NCBI GenBank assembly: GCA_040219275.1
Contig: JAVJSU010000080.1
Span: forward strand, 1-22,538
Direction of reading: 5' to 3'
Length of the DNA stretch: 22,538 nucleotides
Source: JAVJSU01 sp040219275
Lineage (GTDB): Bacteria > Chloroflexota > Anaerolineae > Aggregatilineales > Phototrophicaceae
Position 1 is the first letter of the stretch. Each line of letters starts with the position of its first letter. Made by a program: the position numbers and the translations under genes. The notes under the pieces are model-generated. The model searched no databases. It saw nothing but the letters and a program-made list of their open reading frames with translations, and was not told the origin of the DNA. Below are positions 14,274 through 22,401 of the stretch, one piece after another.

Positions 14274-17114
14274 ATGGCACAACATGCAATCCATGACGTG
14301 GTAAATGACTTAGAAAAGGCAATCGGCTCGGAACAGGTCAAGTTTGATCAGATGTCCCGTCTGTTATATAGCACAGATGCGAGCAATTATCAGATTATGC
14401 CCATCGGTGTAACCTTTCCCCGTAATACCGATGATGTGATTGCCATTCATGAAATCGCGGATCAATATCGACTTCCGCTCTTACCCCGTGGGGCGGGAAG
14501 TAGCCTAGCAGGGCAAACGGTTAATGAGGCGATTGTCATGGATTTTAGCCGCCATATGCGCCGTGTCCGGGGTATTAATGCTGAAGAACAATCTGTAGTG
14601 GTTGAAGCGGGTATGGTTCTGGGACAGCTGAATCAACAATTACAGAGTTTAGGGTTAATGTTCGGTCCTGATCCTGCCAGTGCTGATCGGGCGACCATTG
14701 GCGGCTGTATTGGCAATAATGCCAGTGGCTCGCATAGCATTGTCTATGGCATGACTGCCGATCACGTCAAGCGGCTTGAAGTGATTTTAGCCTCCGGTGA
14801 AAAAGTCTGGTTGGATGCCCAAACCGATGTACTGCAACAAGCCCGCGCACTCATATCCGGGCTTGTCACGGAAAATCATGATGAGATTATCCGGCGCTTT
14901 CCAAAAACATTTCGAACGGTTGCTGGCTATGCACTCAATAAAATTGATCCCGATGACGTAAACCTGAACTGGCTATTCACCGGCTCAGAAGGCACACTCG
15001 GCACCCTTGTTGCGGCTGAATTGAATCTGGTGAAATATCACAACGCCGGGGAACGTCGCCTGGCAATGGTTCATTTTGACAGTCTGCGCGCTTCATTAGA
15101 AGCAACACCCCGTATCCTCGAATTGAATCCCTCAGCAATTGAACTGATGGATGCCTTCCTGTTGAATAAGACCCGTCAAAGTGCGGAATATTCCCGCTAT
15201 ATGGACTTTATTGATGGCTATCCTGAAGCTGTTTTAGTTGTTGAATTCTATGGCGAAAATGATAAAGAACTATCCGGCAAGATTGACACATTACGCGATT
15301 TCCTCAACCGTAGTGAGCATAAATGCAGTATGACAATTGCTTCAACACCACAACAGCAACTCAATGTCTGGAAAGTGCGAAAAGCCGGGCTGGGTTTACT
15401 ATTGAGCCAACGGGGTGATTCTAAACCGATTGCTTTTGTTGAAGATGCCGCTGTGCCTGTTGAACAATTGGCGGATTACATAGATGACGTTGCCCGTGTC
15501 GTTGAACGGGAAGGCACGACATTTGCGGTTTATGCTCATGCTAGTGCAGGTTGTTTGCATGTACGCCCTCTGATTAACCTCAAAACTATTAAAGGTCGCC
15601 AGCAGTATCGCAATATCGCCGAAGCCCTAACGGATGCGGCTATCAAATATGGTGGCACAGTGACCGGTGAACATGGTCAGGGGATTGTGCGCGGAGAATT
15701 TACAGAAAAACTCTTTGGCGCAAAATTAACCGATGCTTTTCGTCAGATAAAAGCGACTTTCGATCCTAAGAATCGCATGAATCCCGGTAAAATCATTGAT
15801 GTTCCTCCGATGGACGAAATGTCTGTTCTGCGTTACACGCCTGAATATGAAGTCATTCCGCTACATACACGCTTTGATTGGTCAGAGGATGGCGGTTTGA
15901 GTGGTGCCGCCGAAATGTGTAATGGCGCAGGCGTTTGTCGTAAAGAAGGTTCCGGAACAATGTGCCCATCCTATATGGCAACCCGTGACGAACAACATGC
16001 GACACGCGGACGTGCCAATGCTTTACGGCTGGCGATGTCCGGTAAGTTGCCACAGGGCTTAGGAAATAAAGAACTCAAGCCAATTTTTGACTTATGTTTA
16101 TCTTGCAAAGCCTGTGCGGCAGAGTGTCCTTCCTCGGTTGATGTCGCCCGGATGAAAGCCGAATATCTGGCGGCTTCATATGATGCCAATGGTACACCCT
16201 TAACAGCACGGATTTTTGGCAATATTCACCGCATCAATCAGCTGACTAGCTTATTTCCGAAATTCAGCAATTTCATGATGAGTCATCCCATTGGACTTGC
16301 CGGGGCTGGGATGCTGGGTTTACCGACTAACCGTCCCCTCCCAAAATTAGCAGAAAAACGATTTTCAAAATTGGTCGAGTGCAGTCATCATAAATCAGTA
16401 GAAACAACACTCATCATAGATACTTTTACTGAATTTAATCATCCGGAAGTAGGTCTTGCACTCGTAAAAGTTGCAGAGGTTGCTGGCTTAAAGTTGAATA
16501 TCATGCGCTTACCAGAACAGGGTTGTTGTGGTCGTCCGGCAATATCAAAAGGGTTACTCGATAGTGCTAAGAAAATGGCGAATAGCAACGTGCTATATAT
16601 CAGCGAGCACATTCCTTCAGGCGCTTTACTGTTTCTTGAGCCAAGTTGCCAATCGGCATTCTTAGATGATTATCCTGCACTTGTCGATGAGGTTTTGCAG
16701 GATGCGGCGCAACAGATTGCAGAACGTGCGATGAGTGCTGAGGCATGGTTAGCACAAGCATTAGCTGGCAAAGCATTGGATTGGGATAGCCAGCCACGGC
16801 AAATTTTATTACACGGACATTGCCACCAGAAAGCACTATGGAATACGGACGATACATTAAAATTGTTGCGAATGATGCCTGAAAGCACTGTCAAAGAAAT
16901 TGATTCAGGGTGTTGTGGCGTGGCAGGAAGTTTTGGCTATGAACATTATGATTTATCAATGAAGATCGCCAATCAGCGTCTTTTGCCAGCAATTGAAGCC
17001 AACCCGGGTGCCCTTGTTGTCGCGCCGGGAACATCTTGCCGCACGCAGATTTTCGAGGCAGGTCATAAAGTTTGGCATCCAATCGAAATCATTGCCGAAT
17101 CTCTAGGGGGCTAA
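14274..17114 (+). CDS. FAD-binding and Fe-S dehydrogenase, YdiJ/D-2-hydroxyglutarate dehydrogenase-like
   Basis: This 946-residue fusion combines a flavin dehydrogenase with a GlpC-like electron-transfer module. The FAD domain is shown by LPLLPRGAGSSLAGQTVNEA and IGGCIGNNASGSHSIVYGM. The substrate and FAD-closing domain ends with TGEHGQGIVRGEF (about 463-475) and NRMNPGKI. Two iron-sulfur segments follow: CNGAGVCRKEGSGTMCPSYM near 547 and CLSCKACAAECPSSVDVARM near 607. Two CCG motifs lie at about 749 (QGCCGRPA) and 877 (SGCCGVAGS). This layout matches E. coli YdiJ, slightly longer at about 1018 residues, which oxidises D-2-hydroxyglutarate and donates electrons to the respiratory chain. D-lactate or glycolate oxidation is the main alternative. 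Its position after HOT favours D-2-hydroxyglutarate. The Shine-Dalgarno sequence is weak. Confidence 0.85.
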   Translation: MAQHAIHDVVNDLEKAIGSEQVKFDQMSRLLYSTDASNYQIMPIGVTFPRNTDDVIAIHEIADQYRLPLLPRGAGSSLAGQTVNEAIVMDFSRHMRRVRGINAEEQSVVVEAGMVLGQLNQQLQSLGLMFGPDPASADRATIGGCIGNNASGSHSIVYGMTADHVKRLEVILASGEKVWLDAQTDVLQQARALISGLVTENHDEIIRRFPKTFRTVAGYALNKIDPDDVNLNWLFTGSEGTLGTLVAAELNLVKYHNAGERRLAMVHFDSLRASLEATPRILELNPSAIELMDAFLLNKTRQSAEYSRYMDFIDGYPEAVLVVEFYGENDKELSGKIDTLRDFLNRSEHKCSMTIASTPQQQLNVWKVRKAGLGLLLSQRGDSKPIAFVEDAAVPVEQLADYIDDVARVVEREGTTFAVYAHASAGCLHVRPLINLKTIKGRQQYRNIAEALTDAAIKYGGTVTGEHGQGIVRGEFTEKLFGAKLTDAFRQIKATFDPKNRMNPGKIIDVPPMDEMSVLRYTPEYEVIPLHTRFDWSEDGGLSGAAEMCNGAGVCRKEGSGTMCPSYMATRDEQHATRGRANALRLAMSGKLPQGLGNKELKPIFDLCLSCKACAAECPSSVDVARMKAEYLAASYDANGTPLTARIFGNIHRINQLTSLFPKFSNFMMSHPIGLAGAGMLGLPTNRPLPKLAEKRFSKLVECSHHKSVETTLIIDTFTEFNHPEVGLALVKVAEVAGLKLNIMRLPEQGCCGRPAISKGLLDSAKKMANSNVLYISEHIPSGALLFLEPSCQSAFLDDYPALVDEVLQDAAQQIAERAMSAEAWLAQALAGKALDWDSQPRQILLHGHCHQKALWNTDDTLKLLRMMPESTVKEIDSGCCGVAGSFGYEHYDLSMKIANQRLLPAIEANPGALVVAPGTSCRTQIFEAGHKVWHPIEIIAESLGG

Positions 17115-17175
17115 CTCAGCATGTTGTTATCAATCTTGTATTCATATTTTTCAAATAAGGTTTTTTTGGAATTTC

Positions 17176-17204
17176 TTGACAGATCACACCAATTGGAATA
17201 TAGT
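17176..17204 (+). promoter_or_regulatory. Predicted promoter of the CUT2 transporter operon
   Basis: TTGACA (17176-17181) and TATAGT (17199-17204) are separated by exactly 17 bases, close to the sigma-70 consensus. Transcription should start near 17211. The transporter genes can therefore be expressed apart from the upstream enzyme operon, although no terminator is visible between them. Confidence 0.7.
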
Positions 17205-17212
17205 CCCACCGG

Positions 17213-17236
17213 GTGACCGCAATCGATTGCTGTCAC
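17213..17236. promoter_or_regulatory. 24-bp palindromic operator candidate at the CUT2 promoter
   Basis: The perfect core GCAATCGATTGC (17219-17230) is flanked on both sides, after one mismatched pair, by GTGAC and GTCAC. The site begins at the predicted transcription start. Its symmetry and central CG are typical of LacI-family operators, and a LacI-family gene ends this operon. The assignment to that regulator is inferred. Confidence 0.6.
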
Positions 17237-17281
17237 ACTTTATAGCATTTGAATTGTTTACGATTTTTAAAGAGTTTTACT

Positions 17282-18766
17282 TTGACCTCATTATTAACTG
17301 CATCCAATATAACGAAACAATTCCCCGGTACACTGGCACTGGATAATGTTCAGCTTGATCTGCAAGCAGGCGAGATTCATGCTGTGATTGGTGAGAACGG
17401 GGCAGGCAAAAGCACGCTGATGAAAATCCTCGCAGGAGTCATTTCTGCGGATTCGGGACAAATTCACCTGAATGGTGAGCCAATTAATCCCACGACACCC
17501 GGTGAAGCACTGGCACTTGGCATCGCGACGGTTCATCAGGAACTCAGCTTAATCCCCACACTGACCGTTGCTGAGAATATCTTCCCCGGACGTTTACCAA
17601 CAAACCGGTTTGGCATGGTGCGCTATGGCGAGTTATTTAAGCGAGCACAAAGCATCTTAAGCAAACTCAACGTGGCGGTAGATCCCCGCGCTTCGGTGGA
17701 AAAACTCTCCATCGCCAATCAACAATTAGTGGAAATTGCTAAAGCCATTTCATCGGATTGCAAAATTCTCATTCTGGACGAACCAACCTCCGCGCTTACG
17801 GACCATGAAGCAGATCAGCTACTTGCCTTCCTCAAACGTCTGGCGCAGGATGGTGTGAGCATTGTTTACATCAGCCATAAGCTCAAAGAAATTTTCATGA
17901 CGGCTAATCGGGTCACGATTCTGCGCGACGGGAAGTTTGTAGGTACGCATCAGGTGAGCGAAATTAAACCCGACGATGTAATTCGGATGATGGTCGGGCG
18001 CGAACTCGGCAACATTTACCCCGATAAAGGCAAGGAAACGGGCGTAACACTGCTGGAAGTTCAGGATTTGCGCTTGCCAGAAACCCGCGTAAGCAACAGC
18101 TTTCATCTGCTAGAAGGTGAAATTCTAGGCTTTGCAGGACTCATCGGTTCAGGTCGTAGCGAACTGGCACACGCGTTATTTGGCGCGGCACCGAAGCTTT
18201 CTGGCACAATTCGCCTGCATGGTCAGGAAGTACACATTCATTCTCCCAAACAGGCTATAAAACTGGGTATCGGTTACCTTACCGAAGACCGCAAGCAGGC
18301 GGGCTTATTTCTGGAAATGAGCCTCAAGCAGAATGTGTCCGCTACCGTGCTGAATAAAGTGAGCCAGGCGGGATTCGTTAAGCCGGAGCGGGAGCGTCAA
18401 TTGGCGCGTGAGTATGTGCAACGATTGAGCGTGAGCACCTCCTCCATTGAACAGGAAGTTCGTCGGTTGAGTGGTGGCAATCAGCAGAAAATTCTGTTGT
18501 CGAAATGGCTGGCGATCCAACCGCGCATTCTTATTGTGGATGAGCCAACGCGTGGGATTGATGTGGGTGCCAAAAAAGAAATCCATCACCTTCTACGCAG
18601 TCTGTGCGAGAAAGGTGTCGGGGTGATCATCATCTCTTCTGAACTGCCGGAAATTCTGGGGATGTGCGACCGGGTGCTGGTCATGCACGAAGGTGCAATC
18701 ATCGCGGAATACAGTGGTAGAGAGGCGACCGAAGAAAATATTATCCGTTCTGCGAGTAATCATTAA
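17282..18766 (+). CDS. CUT2 sugar ABC transporter ATP-binding protein, RbsA-like
   Basis: This cytoplasmic ATPase has two fused nucleotide-binding domains, as in RbsA and MglA. Domain 1 has Walker A GENGAGKSTLMKIL, a signature LSIANQQLVEIAKAI and Walker B ILILDEPTSALT. Domain 2 has a degenerate P-loop (GLIGSGRSELAHALFG), an intact signature LSGGNQQKILLSKWLA and Walker B ILIVDEPTRGID, the usual asymmetry of CUT2 ATPases. The frame could start at a TTG at 17249. The TTG at 17282 has AAAGAG seven bases upstream and gives MTSLLTASNITKQFPG with 494 residues, the normal start and length for the family, so I prefer it. It should power the following permease. CUT2 systems import monosaccharides and, in erythritol loci, a polyol. 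Confidence 0.93.
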   Translation: MTSLLTASNITKQFPGTLALDNVQLDLQAGEIHAVIGENGAGKSTLMKILAGVISADSGQIHLNGEPINPTTPGEALALGIATVHQELSLIPTLTVAENIFPGRLPTNRFGMVRYGELFKRAQSILSKLNVAVDPRASVEKLSIANQQLVEIAKAISSDCKILILDEPTSALTDHEADQLLAFLKRLAQDGVSIVYISHKLKEIFMTANRVTILRDGKFVGTHQVSEIKPDDVIRMMVGRELGNIYPDKGKETGVTLLEVQDLRLPETRVSNSFHLLEGEILGFAGLIGSGRSELAHALFGAAPKLSGTIRLHGQEVHIHSPKQAIKLGIGYLTEDRKQAGLFLEMSLKQNVSATVLNKVSQAGFVKPERERQLAREYVQRLSVSTSSIEQEVRRLSGGNQQKILLSKWLAIQPRILIVDEPTRGIDVGAKKEIHHLLRSLCEKGVGVIIISSELPEILGMCDRVLVMHEGAIIAEYSGREATEENIIRSASNH

Positions 18767-18778
18767 GTGAGTGATTTT

Positions 18779-19807
18779 ATGGCAAGTGAGTCCGTCAAAA
18801 AAGTTTCTGCCCAAAAAAATAATATGGCAAGACCTCTTATCAATTTTTTAACGCAACTGGTGAAAGTGCGTGAATTTGCGCTAGTTGCGATGATTATTCT
18901 CATCGCTGTAGGATTAGAACTGTATACAGGACGCTTTTTCACCACCGTAAATCTAAATGCAATTAGTCTTGGATTTTCCACTTCTGCGGTGATTGTTTTC
19001 GGGATGACGATGGCGCTCGTTTCTGGCGGCTTTGATCTTTCCGTCGGGTCTGTCTTTGCGCTGGGTGGGGTGGTCACAGCATCCGCGTTACGGGCTGATA
19101 TTCCGATTCCATTAGCAATATTAGCCGGGTTGAGTGTCGGGTTGCTTGCCGGATTAACGAATGGGCTACTGATTACCAAAGTTAAAATCAATCCCTTTAT
19201 TACCACACTTGGGATGATGGGCATTGCACGCGGGGCGAGCCTTGCCGTGACCAAGGGAACGACGCTGGCGGGTTTGCCCCCGGAATTTTTTGTTTATGGA
19301 CAGAACAAAACATTCGATCTGTTCAATCTGATTATTATTGCGTTTTTTATCATCATCGTGGGAGACGTTTTGATGCGTAGAGCCTCGGCTTTCCGGCAGA
19401 TTTACTATGTCGGTGGCAACGAAGAAGCCGCGCGTCTCTCAGGTATTAATATAGATCGGGTTAAAATTGCGGTGTATACCATGTCGGGGATATTTGCGGC
19501 ACTGGCGGGTATTTTATCCGTTTCTCGCTTTACCGTTGCCGATCCCGGTGCGGGTACGGGGGAGGAACTTCGCATCATCGCCGCCTGTATTATTGGCGGA
19601 TGCAGTTTGCAGGGTGGGCGTGGAACGGTGATTGGCGGGTTGTTCGGGCTGATCTTCGTTGGTCTCATCAATAACGGCATGATTCTGCTCCGTGTTCCGG
19701 TGTACTGGCAACAACTCTCGATGGGTATTGTTCTGCTTCTGGCAGTCGGCTTCGATACCCTCAGTCAACGTTGGCAACTTCGTCCACGTGTCAGGCAGTC
19801 GTCCTGA
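18779..19807 (+). CDS. CUT2 sugar ABC transporter permease, RbsC-like
   Basis: The protein (342 residues from this ATG) is a multi-spanning inner-membrane permease of the ribose/xylose type. Characteristic segments are VSGGFDLSVGSVFALGGVV, GLTNGLLITKVKINPFITTL, YYVGGNEEAARLSGINIDRV and GGRGTVIGGLFGLIFVGLIN. A GTG immediately after the ATPase stop (18767) would add four residues. The ATG at 18779 is chosen because GTGAG lies upstream, but the evidence is slight. The 12-bp gap after the ATPase gene indicates translational coupling. A single permease gene, probably acting as a homodimer, is normal for CUT2. Confidence 0.93.
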   Translation: MASESVKKVSAQKNNMARPLINFLTQLVKVREFALVAMIILIAVGLELYTGRFFTTVNLNAISLGFSTSAVIVFGMTMALVSGGFDLSVGSVFALGGVVTASALRADIPIPLAILAGLSVGLLAGLTNGLLITKVKINPFITTLGMMGIARGASLAVTKGTTLAGLPPEFFVYGQNKTFDLFNLIIIAFFIIIVGDVLMRRASAFRQIYYVGGNEEAARLSGINIDRVKIAVYTMSGIFAALAGILSVSRFTVADPGAGTGEELRIIAACIIGGCSLQGGRGTVIGGLFGLIFVGLINNGMILLRVPVYWQQLSMGIVLLLAVGFDTLSQRWQLRPRVRQSS

Positions 19808-19862
19808 TCGTGTGGCGTTGCATAATGCACATTCACTTATTTATGTAATAAAGGGGAAATAA

Positions 19863-20852
19863 ATGAACGTTAATCGTAGAGACTTCCTTAAAAAGTCAGG
19901 GATCGCCGCCGCCGCTGCGTTTGCCGCTTCGCAAGGGGTGAAAGTTACCCGTGCACAGGATATGCAGACCTATTATATGGTCTCGTTCCTCTCCGGTATC
20001 TCTTACTGGGCGGATGCCTTCCGTGGGATGCAGGATGCCGCAGAATATCTCGGCGTAGAAGCAGTTTATACCGGTACACCTGAATACGATATTACCGGTG
20101 AAGTTCGTGTGCTGGAAGAAACGCTCGGTTTGCAACCGGATGGTGTCTTGCTCACCGTTATTCAGGCAGATGCGTTACAACCAACGATTGATAACGCCAT
20201 TGGAAGTGGTATTCCGCTGGTGACCTTTGATGCCGATTCGCCCCTCAGCAATCGCTACTCGTTCCTCGGTACCGGCAACTATTCCGCAGGTGTTACCGCC
20301 GCGCGCTATATCGGTGGACTGGCTGATGGGGGTAAAGCGGCAGTCGTCACCGTACCCTCACAGAATAATCTTGCGCAACGTACTCAAGGCTTTATTGATA
20401 CGATCAACGCGGAGTATCCCAATATTGAAACGGGCGACCAGTTTATCGTGGATAACCAGAATACCTCGGAGCAAGCCGCCAGCGGTTTGTCCGCGCTTTT
20501 GCAGGCGGAACCGGATATTCGTGCGGTATTCAGCAGTAATGCACAGGCGGCTATCGGTGCGGCATCCGCATTACGTGAAGCCGGTCTGGTAGATACCGTC
20601 CATCATATTGGTTTTGACTTTGACGAAGGCACGCTCGATCTCATTGATAACGGTCAACTTGGTGCGACACTGGCACAGGGAACGTGGCAAATGGGATTCT
20701 GGGGAATGATGTTCACCTATATGGTGCGCAATTCAATGATTGAATCTGTTTCTGATTGGATGGCTGCGGGAATTTCCCCATTACCACCGAATGTTGATAC
20801 AGGTGTGGTTGTCATTAATCAAAGCAACAGCCAATTCTGGCGCGCTACTTAA
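19863..20852 (+). CDS. CUT2 substrate-binding protein with Tat signal, RbsB-like
   Basis: The 329-residue protein is the periplasmic-type binding protein of the CUT2 system. It begins with a twin-arginine export signal, NVNRRDFLKKSG (Arg5-Arg6), followed by an alanine-rich hydrophobic stretch and a probable cleavage near TRAQD, so it is exported folded. The mature part shows the type-1 periplasmic-binding fold: YYMVSFLSGISYWADAFRG, VYTGTPEYDITGEV, GSGIPLVTFDADSP, AAVVTVPSQNNLAQRTQGF, VFSSNAQAAIGAASALREAG and HHIGFDFDEGTLDLIDNGQL. A strong Shine-Dalgarno (AAAGGGG) precedes the start. The ligand is unknown. Relatives bind ribose, xylose or polyols. Confidence 0.93.
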   Translation: MNVNRRDFLKKSGIAAAAAFAASQGVKVTRAQDMQTYYMVSFLSGISYWADAFRGMQDAAEYLGVEAVYTGTPEYDITGEVRVLEETLGLQPDGVLLTVIQADALQPTIDNAIGSGIPLVTFDADSPLSNRYSFLGTGNYSAGVTAARYIGGLADGGKAAVVTVPSQNNLAQRTQGFIDTINAEYPNIETGDQFIVDNQNTSEQAASGLSALLQAEPDIRAVFSSNAQAAIGAASALREAGLVDTVHHIGFDFDEGTLDLIDNGQLGATLAQGTWQMGFWGMMFTYMVRNSMIESVSDWMAAGISPLPPNVDTGVVVINQSNSQFWRAT

Positions 20853-20862
20853 TTAACGTAAG

Positions 20863-20896
20863 AGGGTAGAGAGCGCCTTCAAATCGTCTCTACCCT
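20863..20896 (+). terminator. Possible hairpin terminator or 3' mRNA hairpin after the CUT2 genes
   Basis: AGGGTAGAGA (20863-20872) and TCTCTACCCT (20887-20896) form a perfect 10-bp stem around a 14-base loop, about 10 bases after the binding-protein stop. A U-run is lacking (CTTCACGG follows), so it is not a canonical intrinsic terminator. It could protect the 3' end of the transporter mRNA or cause partial termination before the LacI gene. Confidence 0.45.
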
Positions 20897-20948
20897 TCAC
20901 GGCGTGGAAAGCAGGGTCACAGTCGGATGAGGCTCTGCTTCACAACAA

Positions 20949-20965
20949 TGGTTACCGCGTAACCA
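20949..20965. promoter_or_regulatory. 17-bp palindrome upstream of the LacI-family gene
   Basis: TGGTTAC and GTAACCA form an exact inverted repeat around CGC. It lies about 135 bp before the LacI-family start, in a 247-bp intergenic region. The form suits a dimeric repressor, but it does not match the palindrome at 17213-17236, so the regulator is unclear. Confidence 0.4.
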
Positions 20966-21011
20966 GCTTAACAATTTAGTGCGAGTTGAAAGAAAATGCA
21001 ATATTTGCTTG

Positions 21012-21038
21012 TTGCACATGCTGTATATTTGTGCACAA
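21012..21038. promoter_or_regulatory. GCACA/TGTGC inverted repeat upstream of the LacI-family gene
   Basis: The stretch contains GCACA (21014-21018) and TGTGC (21030-21034) in inverted arrangement, and the exact 10-bp palindrome TTGTGCACAA (21029-21038). ATTTGTGC (21027-21034) also occurs in both 31-bp operator candidates near 7335 and 7582. This hints that the SorC-family regulator could act here as well, or that the site is an operator for autoregulation. A weak promoter (TTGCAC, 16 bases, CACAAT) overlaps it. Confidence 0.35.
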
Positions 21039-21062
21039 TAGGTTTCTGTTCTTAGGCTATCT

Positions 21063-21076
21063 CTGTTAAATAACAG
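21063..21076. promoter_or_regulatory. 14-bp palindrome in the leader of the LacI-family gene
   Basis: CTGTTA and TAACAG are exact inverse copies around AA, 24 bp before the regulator's start codon. This is a possible operator for autoregulation, but such a short AT-rich repeat could arise by chance. Confidence 0.25.
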
Positions 21077-21099
21077 CTCGCATCGATAATGGAAGCCGA

Positions 21100-22143
21100 A
21101 TGCCATACCAATCTTCCTCCAATAATCCAACAATGGGTGATGTCGCAAAATTGGCAGGTGTATCACGGAGCACCGTGTCACGCGTGTTAAACAATAGCGA
21201 TTCATACGTTCCCATTAGTGAAGAAACTAAACAGCGTGTGATGGATGCGGTAACAACATTGGGTTACCAGACTAATATGATCGCACGCAGTTTGCGCACA
21301 CAAAAGACGCAAATGATCGCGGTAATGATTGGCGATATATCCAATGCCTTTTATCATCCCATTGTGCGCGCTATTCAGGATGTCGCGCAGAGGTATGATT
21401 ATGATGTGCTCATCTCTAACGGTGATCATATTTATCAGAATGAGCATCGTTTTCTGCAATCTGTGTTGCGCCGTCCTGTCGATGGGGTCATTATGGCACC
21501 ACACCGACTAAGCACCAGGGAACTCGAAGATTTTATCCAGCGTAGTCATATCCCGATAGTGGCGATTGGCGCTCAGGTGGAACATCCGTTGGTCGATGTG
21601 GTAGGTGGCACCAGTGAACCGGCAACCTATGAGATGATTACATGGCTCATCCAGAAAATGGGGCATAAGCGCATCGGGTTTATCGGCGTGGTGGATGATA
21701 TGCCCCCGGGACCACCCCGCCTTAATGGGTATCTGAATGCTATGCGTGACTCAAATTTGACTGTCGAACCGCAGTTCATTCAGAAGGTGGAATTCACAAT
21801 GCAGGGCGGACGTGAAGCGATGGATGAATTCTTAAAACAGGATCACCCGCCTTCAGCGATTTTCGCCTGTAATCCGATGATGTCGATCGGCGCGATGAAA
21901 GTTGCACAGGCGCATGGATACAAAATTCCGGATGATTTTAGTATCGTCGGCTTTGATGATATACCGGAGGCTACTATTGTGACACCTGAGCTAACGGTGA
22001 TTTCGCGCAATCTCCCCAAAATTGGCACTAAGGTTGCCGAACTCTTATTTGAGCGCATTGATAATAAAGTCGGTGAGCAGGGTCGTTTTTTTCAAAGTGA
22101 ATGGCAACTCATTGAGCGTGAGTCCACGCGAAAATTATTATAA
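21100..22143 (+). CDS. LacI-family transcriptional regulator
   Basis: This 347-residue repressor-type regulator has a LacI helix-turn-helix at about residues 12-32 (TMGDVAKLAGVSRSTVSRVL) followed by the hinge helix region (NMIARSLRTQKTQMIAVMIG). The ligand-binding core resembles sugar-binding proteins: GDISNAFYHPIVRAIQDVA, HKRIGFIGVVDDMPPGPPR, PSAIFACNPMMSIGAMKVA and DFSIVGFDDIPEATIVTPEL. Length is normal. GGAAG lies close upstream of the ATG. It ends the CUT2 block and most likely controls that transporter through the palindrome near 17213, with an imported sugar or polyol as effector. This link is inferred from position only. Confidence 0.92.
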   Translation: MPYQSSSNNPTMGDVAKLAGVSRSTVSRVLNNSDSYVPISEETKQRVMDAVTTLGYQTNMIARSLRTQKTQMIAVMIGDISNAFYHPIVRAIQDVAQRYDYDVLISNGDHIYQNEHRFLQSVLRRPVDGVIMAPHRLSTRELEDFIQRSHIPIVAIGAQVEHPLVDVVGGTSEPATYEMITWLIQKMGHKRIGFIGVVDDMPPGPPRLNGYLNAMRDSNLTVEPQFIQKVEFTMQGGREAMDEFLKQDHPPSAIFACNPMMSIGAMKVAQAHGYKIPDDFSIVGFDDIPEATIVTPELTVISRNLPKIGTKVAELLFERIDNKVGEQGRFFQSEWQLIERESTRKLL

Positions 22144-22401
22144 GCACTGTGCTCGAATACCTGGATTTACTCGCGTGTAATTCGGCTATTCTATTGACCT
22201 CTGATCTCAATATGCTAAATGCAGACACCAGAGAACACCATCCTTCTACAAATCAAATTACCCACCACCACTGATAACACCCGATGCCGATGGTTTTGTT
22301 CGTTTATCAATTGCTGAGTTCAGTCTCTGAACTAGCACCATTGGTTATTAGATAGATGGCATTTACCAACTGAAAAATGCGTTGAAAATTATGAATTATT
22401 T
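22144..22401. other. Noncoding stretch before the right insertion-sequence end
   Basis: These 258 bases hold no convincing coding frame. A short inverted repeat AGCAC-T-GTGCT overlaps the LacI stop codon but is too small and lacks a U-run to be called a terminator. Otherwise I see no recognisable feature. Confidence 0.5.

Noticed and set aside
14274..17114. A frameshifted or artificially fused pair of glcD-like and glpC-like genes
   Set aside because: The frame is uninterrupted, and the combination of FAD, Fe-S and CCG domains is a known natural fusion of YdiJ type.
17115..17175. A terminator between the enzyme operon and the CUT2 promoter
   Set aside because: There are T-rich tracts but no stem before them. 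I could not find a convincing hairpin.
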